In this document: positions 6,516 through 10,483 of the stretch, one piece after another | Layout: the number at the start of each line of letters is the position of its first letter | Numbering within the stretch: position 1 is the stretch's first letter | Assembly: GCA_019237515.1 (NCBI GenBank) | Contig: JAFAGX010000198.1 | Location: 1-10,483 of the forward strand | From: Acidobacteriaceae bacterium | GTDB lineage: Bacteria > Acidobacteriota > Terriglobia > Terriglobales > SbA1 | DNA length: 10,483 nucleotides | Reading direction: 5' to 3' | Notes under the pieces: generated by a model | Databases searched by the model: none | What the model saw: only the letters and a program-made list of their open reading frames with translations | What the model was told of the DNA's origin: nothing | Position numbers and translations under genes: made by a program

Positions 6516-7885
6516 AGCTGTGGAGCCCTGTTGCCGAGCGATGGCTCGGATTAACTCAACGCATGCGCTCGTTTCTGTGCGTGTTCAATGCGGTGCTGAT
6601 CCTCGTTTTCCTTGCTGCATCCGCATCAGCTCAGACGTTGACAGGCACGGTCACCAATACCACGACAAACCTGCCTGCAGCAGGTGATGACGTCGTTCTG
6701 CTTAGCCTTGGACAAGGGATGCAGGAATCCGGTCGCACCACCACTGACGCGAAGGGCCACTTCAGTCTCAAGCTCGACGATTCCAATGGTCCGCACTTAG
6801 TCCGAGCTATCCATCAGGGTGTCACGTATCACCGCATGGCTCCTCCAGGAACAACTTCGGTGGAAGTGCAGGTTTACGACGTTTCGAAGAAAGTTGCCGG
6901 AATCGGCGTAACGGCGGACGTCATGCGCTTCCAAGCCCAGGGTAATGAGCTTCAGGGCGTCCGTCTGTTTGCTGTCGACAACAAATCCAATCCTCCTCGG
7001 ACGCAGATGAACGACCAGAATTTTGAATTCTATCTGCCGGACGGGGCAAGCATCGATCAAGCCATGGCGATGACTGCCGGAGGACAACCGATCAACGCCT
7101 CTCCGGTCCCGCAAAAAGAAAAAAACCGATACGCTTTCATTTTTCCGCTGCGCCCGGGGGAAACGCAGTTCCAGGTGAGTTTTCACATGTCGTACAACGG
7201 GCAGGCCAGCATCAATCCGCAGCCGATCTACGGATCGCAGCATTTCGTGGTAATGCTGCCAAAGAGCATGCAGTTCAGTGCGGGCCAAGGCGCGTCCTTT
7301 CAGTCGATGCAGGATCCGCGCCAGAGCGACGCTCAGGTTGAAGTGGCCTCGAATACAAGCGTTGGGCAGCCTTTGGATTTCAGCGTTTCGGGCACGGGCA
7401 CTCTGAGCGAGGGTAGTGGGGAAGGAGGGCAGCAAGGCGGCGGCGAAGGCGGTAATGTAGCCGGGCGCGACTCACGCCCTGGTGGCGGATTGGGTCCGCC
7501 GATCGATGCACCGGACCCTCTGGAGAGATACCGCTGGTACATTCTGGGCGGCTTCGGAGCAGTGCTGGCTGCGGGAGCCGTTTACATCGTGCGTCGTTCG
7601 CCTGCTGTAGCAGTATCCGAGTTGGCTGCTTCGGATCTTGAGCTCCCGCGAACACCTACGCCGGCCAAATCCAAGGCTTCTGCAGCTCCATCGACTTCCC
7701 CCGCTGCTTCTCCTCATTCGGGCATGTTGCTTGACGCACTCAAGGAGGAAATTTTTCAGCTCGAGTTGGAGCACAAGCAGGGACGCATCTCGCAGCAAGA
7801 GTATGAGAAGGCCAAAGCCGCACTCGACCAGACTTTAGAGCGCGCAGTTAAGCGCGGCGCGCGAGCATCCTCGTCCAGCAGCTAA
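6512..7885 (+). CDS. Membrane-anchored carboxypeptidase-regulatory-like protein linked to ccm genes
   Basis: The 457-residue protein is predicted to be exported. It has a signal peptide ending near ASASAQ (about residues 18-42); a carboxypeptidase-regulatory-like beta domain (about 43-115, TLTGTVTNTTT with TTDAKGHFSLKL); a further beta-rich domain (about 125-285); a Gly/Ser-rich linker (about 294-331); one membrane helix (about 342-361, WYILGGFGAVLAAGAVYIV); and a cytoplasmic tail with an Ala/Pro/Ser-rich stretch and a charged helical hairpin (about 405-450). The hairpin matches one in the preceding CcmI-like protein without gaps. The TTG start is chosen for its Shine-Dalgarno site; ATG 6563 would shorten the protein by 17 residues and keep the signal peptide. 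Gene overlap with the ccm cluster suggests an accessory role in cytochrome c maturation or in linking it to the envelope. This is inference; the biochemical function is unknown. Confidence 0.75.
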   Translation: MKLWSPVAERWLGLTQRMRSFLCVFNAVLILVFLAASASAQTLTGTVTNTTTNLPAAGDDVVLLSLGQGMQESGRTTTDAKGHFSLKLDDSNGPHLVRAIHQGVTYHRMAPPGTTSVEVQVYDVSKKVAGIGVTADVMRFQAQGNELQGVRLFAVDNKSNPPRTQMNDQNFEFYLPDGASIDQAMAMTAGGQPINASPVPQKEKNRYAFIFPLRPGETQFQVSFHMSYNGQASINPQPIYGSQHFVVMLPKSMQFSAGQGASFQSMQDPRQSDAQVEVASNTSVGQPLDFSVSGTGTLSEGSGEGGQQGGGEGGNVAGRDSRPGGGLGPPIDAPDPLERYRWYILGGFGAVLAAGAVYIVRRSPAVAVSELAASDLELPRTPTPAKSKASAAPSTSPAASPHSGMLLDALKEEIFQLELEHKQGRISQQEYEKAKAALDQTLERAVKRGARASSSSS

Positions 7886-7981
7886 GTTCCTGCAGCAAAG
7901 GATATTGTCTTCAAGACGCGGGTTCGCTGCTGCGCCTGAATCCGCACGCCTGAGTTACCATCTAATTAATCGAGAACTCAC

Positions 7982-8842
7982 ATGGGAAACACATTTAAAA
8001 CAGCGTTGCTGCTCACGCTATTAACGCTGATGCTGCTGTTCATCGGCCGGGCATTTGGCGGGCAGAACGGCATGATCATCGCGCTGGTCTTCGCCGCGGT
8101 CATGAACTTCGTTTCGTACTTTTATTCGGACAAGATTGCGCTGGCGATGTACCGTGCGCAGCCGGTCTCGCGGGAAGAGTTGCCGCGGGTTTATCAAGTC
8201 GTTGAGCGGCTGACGCAGAAGATCGGCATTCCGATGCCGAAGATTTATGTCATTCCGACCGATTCCCCGAACGCCTTTGCCACCGGTCGCAATCCTAGCC
8301 ACGCGTCTGTGGCTGTGACCCAGGGTATTTTAAATCTGCTCAATGACGAGGAACTTGAAGGCGTCCTGGCCCATGAACTGGGCCACGTGAATAACAGAGA
8401 TATCCTCATCAGTTCCGTCGCGGCGACGGTCGCCGGCGCAATCACTATGCTGGCCAGCATGGGCCGTTGGGCAATGTTCTTTGGTGGCATGGGTGACCGC
8501 GAGGATCGTGAAGGCGGAGGCGGCTTGGCTGCGGTGATTATGCTGATCCTGGCGCCTATTGCAGCTACTCTGATCCAGCTTGCCGTCTCCCGTTCCCGCG
8601 AATACCAGGCTGATGCCAGTGGAGCCCACTACACGGGAAATCCGTACGCGCTAGCCAGCGCTCTGTCTAAGCTGGATGCCTACTCCCGTCGGCTTCCCAT
8701 GCAGGCGACGCCGTCGACGGCACATCTGTTTATCATTCAACCGCTGCTGGGGATGAATTTTGGCAATCTCTTCTCGACTCATCCGCCAATCGCAAAGCGG
8801 ATCGAGCGGCTGACCGGACGCCCCGCGGAGTTTATGCAGTAG
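7982..8842 (+). CDS. htpX: Membrane zinc metalloprotease HtpX (M48 family)
   Basis: HtpX is an integral membrane protease that degrades damaged or misfolded membrane proteins alongside FtsH. The 286-residue length is typical. The zinc site is complete: HELGH at residues 131-135 supplies two histidines and the catalytic Glu, and E207 in [10 protein letters not shown] supplies the third ligand. Four hydrophobic segments are visible: about 7-25, 31-48, 140-160 and 182-203, the last two either side of the loop that follows the HExxH helix. A Gly-rich loop with [11 protein letters not shown] (about 169-180) precedes the last segment. The C-terminal [12 protein letters not shown] is a family signature. 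The ATG has no evident Shine-Dalgarno sequence. The 96-base gap from the previous gene contains no terminator, but TACCAT at 7956-7961 could be a -10. Heat or envelope-stress control is common in the family but is not visible here. Confidence 0.95.
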   Translation: MGNTFKTALLLTLLTLMLLFIGRAFGGQNGMIIALVFAAVMNFVSYFYSDKIALAMYRAQPVSREELPRVYQVVERLTQKIGIPMPKIYVIPTDSPNAFATGRNPSHASVAVTQGILNLLNDEELEGVLAHELGHVNNRDILISSVAATVAGAITMLASMGRWAMFFGGMGDREDREGGGGLAAVIMLILAPIAATLIQLAVSRSREYQADASGAHYTGNPYALASALSKLDAYSRRLPMQATPSTAHLFIIQPLLGMNFGNLFSTHPPIAKRIERLTGRPAEFMQ

Positions 8843-8880
8843 GTCCATAAATATCGCAGCAAATCGGAGCCCCACTTTAC

Positions 8881-8895
8881 TGCAGTGACACTGCA
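8881..8895. promoter_or_regulatory. Operator-like perfect dyad between htpX and the glycosyltransferase
   Basis: TGCAGTG and CACTGCA are perfect 7-bp inverted arms around a single A. The site lies 38 bases after htpX and 58 bases before the glycosyltransferase ATG, and about 35 bases before a -10-like CATAAT (8930-8935). The tight single-base centre suits a dimeric regulator better than an RNA hairpin, and no T-run follows, so a terminator is unlikely. The cognate regulator is unknown. Confidence 0.4.
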
Positions 8896-8953
8896 AATGC
8901 CACTGTTTCTCACCGCGGCCAAGTTTTGTCATAATGGGACCAGAATCCCCTAG

Positions 8954-9772
8954 ATGATCAACGGCAAACGCATCGCCATCGTGCTGCCCGCCTACAACGC
9001 TGAAAAAACGTTGGAAGCAACGGTGCGCGAGTTGCCCGACCTGGTGGACGCGATCATCCTGGTCGATGATCACAGCTCCGATCAAACAACCGAAGTGGCC
9101 AAGCAGCTTGGCCTGAAATATTTCGTTCATGACCAGAACTATGGGTATGGCAGAAACCAGCAAACTTGCTACCGCGAAGCGCTGGCCTCGGGCGCGGATG
9201 TTGTCATTATGTTGCACCCCGATTATCAGTACACACCGCTCTTGGTGACCGCGATGGCCAGCATGGTGGCGTATGGGGTTTATGACGTAGTCCTGGGTTC
9301 ACGAATTATCGGCGGCCATTCCAACGCGATGGGAGGAGGCATGCCGCTGTGGAAGTATGTCTCCAATCGCCTTCTGACGGGCGTTGAGAATTTTTTCCTT
9401 CGCGTCAAATTATCCGAATATCACACCGGATACCGCGCTTTCAGCCGAAAGGTACTGTCAACACTGCCGTTGTTGGAGAATTCCGACGACTTCGTTTTCG
9501 ATAATCAGATGCTGGCGCAGTGCGTTTATTTTGGTTTCAGGATCGGCGAGGTTTCCTGCCCCACAAAATATTTCGAGGAGGCTTCCTCGATCAATTTCCG
9601 GCGAAGCGTTACCTACGGTTTGGGCGTACTCGCGACGGCAATGCAATTTGCGCTGCAGAAGCTGGGCGTTGCACGTTTCAAAATCTTCAGCAGCAAAGGT
9701 CGGCGGCTCGAACCGGGGTACGAATCCTATTATGCACCTGGAACATCCCTGGGCTCGGCAATGCGACAATAA
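8954..9772 (+). CDS. Family 2 glycosyltransferase (DPM1/DPG-synthase-like)
   Basis: The 272-residue protein has a GT-A fold of family GT2, transferring a sugar from a nucleotide donor, often to a polyprenyl phosphate. Motifs in order: [10 protein letters not shown] (11-20), the nucleotide-binding VDDHSSD (37-43), NYGYGRNQQ (62-70), the metal-binding DxD-equivalent HPDYQY (88-93), GSR (115-117), and the acceptor-region [11 protein letters not shown] (155-165) followed by [10 protein letters not shown] (178-187). The TGYR and FDNQML pattern is typical of the dolichyl/polyprenyl-phosphate branch. There is no clear transmembrane helix after the catalytic domain, only a moderately hydrophobic stretch (about 221-238), so it is probably peripheral to the membrane. 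The acceptor and sugar cannot be told from sequence. The ATG has no Shine-Dalgarno sequence; a -10-like CATAAT at 8930-8935 would give a very short leader. Confidence 0.9.
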   Translation: MINGKRIAIVLPAYNAEKTLEATVRELPDLVDAIILVDDHSSDQTTEVAKQLGLKYFVHDQNYGYGRNQQTCYREALASGADVVIMLHPDYQYTPLLVTAMASMVAYGVYDVVLGSRIIGGHSNAMGGGMPLWKYVSNRLLTGVENFFLRVKLSEYHTGYRAFSRKVLSTLPLLENSDDFVFDNQMLAQCVYFGFRIGEVSCPTKYFEEASSINFRRSVTYGLGVLATAMQFALQKLGVARFKIFSSKGRRLEPGYESYYAPGTSLGSAMRQ

Positions 9773-9833
9773 TGCTCATGCGAGTTCGCGCGCATTGCGT
9801 CTCTTCGCCCCCCCGCGTAGCATCTAATTCTTG

Positions 9834-10483
9834 ATGGCCACTGCGACCACCACGGCACCTGCTCAGCAACGGCCCAAGCTGGTTGTTAGCGAGATCCTGA
9901 GCTTCGCTTACGATACGTTCTGCTCGAACAAGGTACGGTTCGCGCTCACCGCCATCGGCATGGTCATCGGCACTGCTTCTTTAATCCTGGTGGTGACGAT
10001 TGGAATGACGGGTAAGCAGTACGTCTTAAACCAGATTCAATCGATCGGCGCCAATGAGGTTGAAGCCGAATACCAGGGGGGAGGGCAGGGCAATGTAACC
10101 CCAGACCTGCTCACGATTGACGACATGAACGCGGTTCTCGAGCAGGTGCCTGGAATTGTCGCCGCGTCGCCAGTCGTGCCGCTGGATGACCACATCCCCA
10201 TTGGCGGCGGCAAACAGAAAGATTTGCGGGTGCTGGGCGTGTTTCCGCAATACACCGCTGTGCGCAACCTGGTCGTAGTTTCAGGCCGCTTCTTTGACGC
10301 AGAGGATGAACAGGCACGGAACAAAGTCGGCGTCATGCAGCAAAAGCTCGCCGAACAGATCTATGGTTCCGTTGACGATGCTATCGGAAAGGTGGCGAAG
10401 GTCGGCGGCCTACCCTTTACGATCATCGGCACTTTTCGGGAACGCGTGAATACGTTTGGCTTTTCTGAGGTGACTGATAACAC
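9834..10483 (+). CDS. MacB-type ABC transporter permease, 3'-truncated by window edge
   Basis: The frame is open from ATG 9834 to the right edge (216 complete codons). It starts with a short polar N-terminus, then a membrane helix (about 36-58, VRFALTAIGMVIGTASLILV), and enters a MacB-like periplasmic core domain. Signatures are the SNKVRFALTAIGMVIG entry to the first helix, QIQSIGANEV just after it, a VPGIVAASPVVP segment, and VSGRFFDAEDE followed by VGVMQQKLAEQIYG. These proteins are the membrane part of tripartite or lipoprotein-type ABC exporters driven by a separate MacB/LolD-like ATPase. The usual length is about 400 residues, so roughly half is visible. An ATPase or periplasmic adaptor gene may lie beyond the edge. 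There is no Shine-Dalgarno sequence; a -10-like TAGCAT at 9818-9823 would give an almost leaderless transcript. The substrate cannot be inferred. Confidence 0.9.
   Translation, partial: MATATTTAPAQQRPKLVVSEILSFAYDTFCSNKVRFALTAIGMVIGTASLILVVTIGMTGKQYVLNQIQSIGANEVEAEYQGGGQGNVTPDLLTIDDMNAVLEQVPGIVAASPVVPLDDHIPIGGGKQKDLRVLGVFPQYTAVRNLVVVSGRFFDAEDEQARNKVGVMQQKLAEQIYGSVDDAIGKVAKVGGLPFTIIGTFRERVNTFGFSEVTDN

Noticed and set aside
6797..7435. Minus-strand ORF of 212 codons opposite the 457-residue gene
   Set aside because: Arg/His-rich composition typical of an antisense shadow, no recognisable domain, and the plus-strand gene has a signal peptide, domains and a Shine-Dalgarno site.
8881..8895. Dyad after htpX as a transcription terminator
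   Set aside because: The stem is short with almost no loop, and no run of Ts follows.

Overview
The window looks like a piece of an Acidobacteriota chromosome, probably a soil Terriglobia/Koribacter-type bacterium. This is inferred from moderately high G+C, a DUF2934 protein, a CcmH with an LMCxCGC-type cysteine cluster, and heptanucleotide repeat arrays of a kind I associate with that phylum. No search was possible, so the assignment is provisional. All recognised genes lie on the plus strand; the long minus-strand ORFs are shadows.

Layout. (1) 1-2967: the 3' nine-tenths or so of dnaE2 (imuC), the error-prone replicative-type polymerase, cut by the left edge. It carries two in-frame insertions built from 7-bp tandem repeats in inverted orientation. 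(2) 3176-3436: a small DUF2934 protein. (3) About 3464-3615: a non-coding stretch that folds into a long-range helix plus two hairpins and sits just behind a good -10 hexamer. It is a candidate structured RNA; 6S RNA is one possibility. (4) 3669-7885: a cytochrome c maturation (System I) cluster of ccmF, ccmH, a small CcmI-like membrane/coiled-coil protein, and a secreted or membrane-anchored protein with a carboxypeptidase-regulatory-like domain. The last three genes are tightly coupled. (5) 7982-8842: htpX, a membrane zinc protease. (6) 8954-9772: a family 2 glycosyltransferase. (7) 9834 to the right edge: the 5' part of a MacB-type ABC transporter permease.

How they work together. CcmF and CcmH form the haem-attachment end of System I. 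The CcmI-like protein and the 457-residue protein share an ungapped helical motif and are translationally coupled, so the latter is a plausible lineage-specific partner of the haem lyase. The rest (translesion synthesis, membrane proteolysis, glycan synthesis, export) are unrelated neighbours. The points most worth a second look are the heptamer-repeat elements inside dnaE2, the structured RNA ahead of ccmF, and the CcmI-like/457-residue pair.
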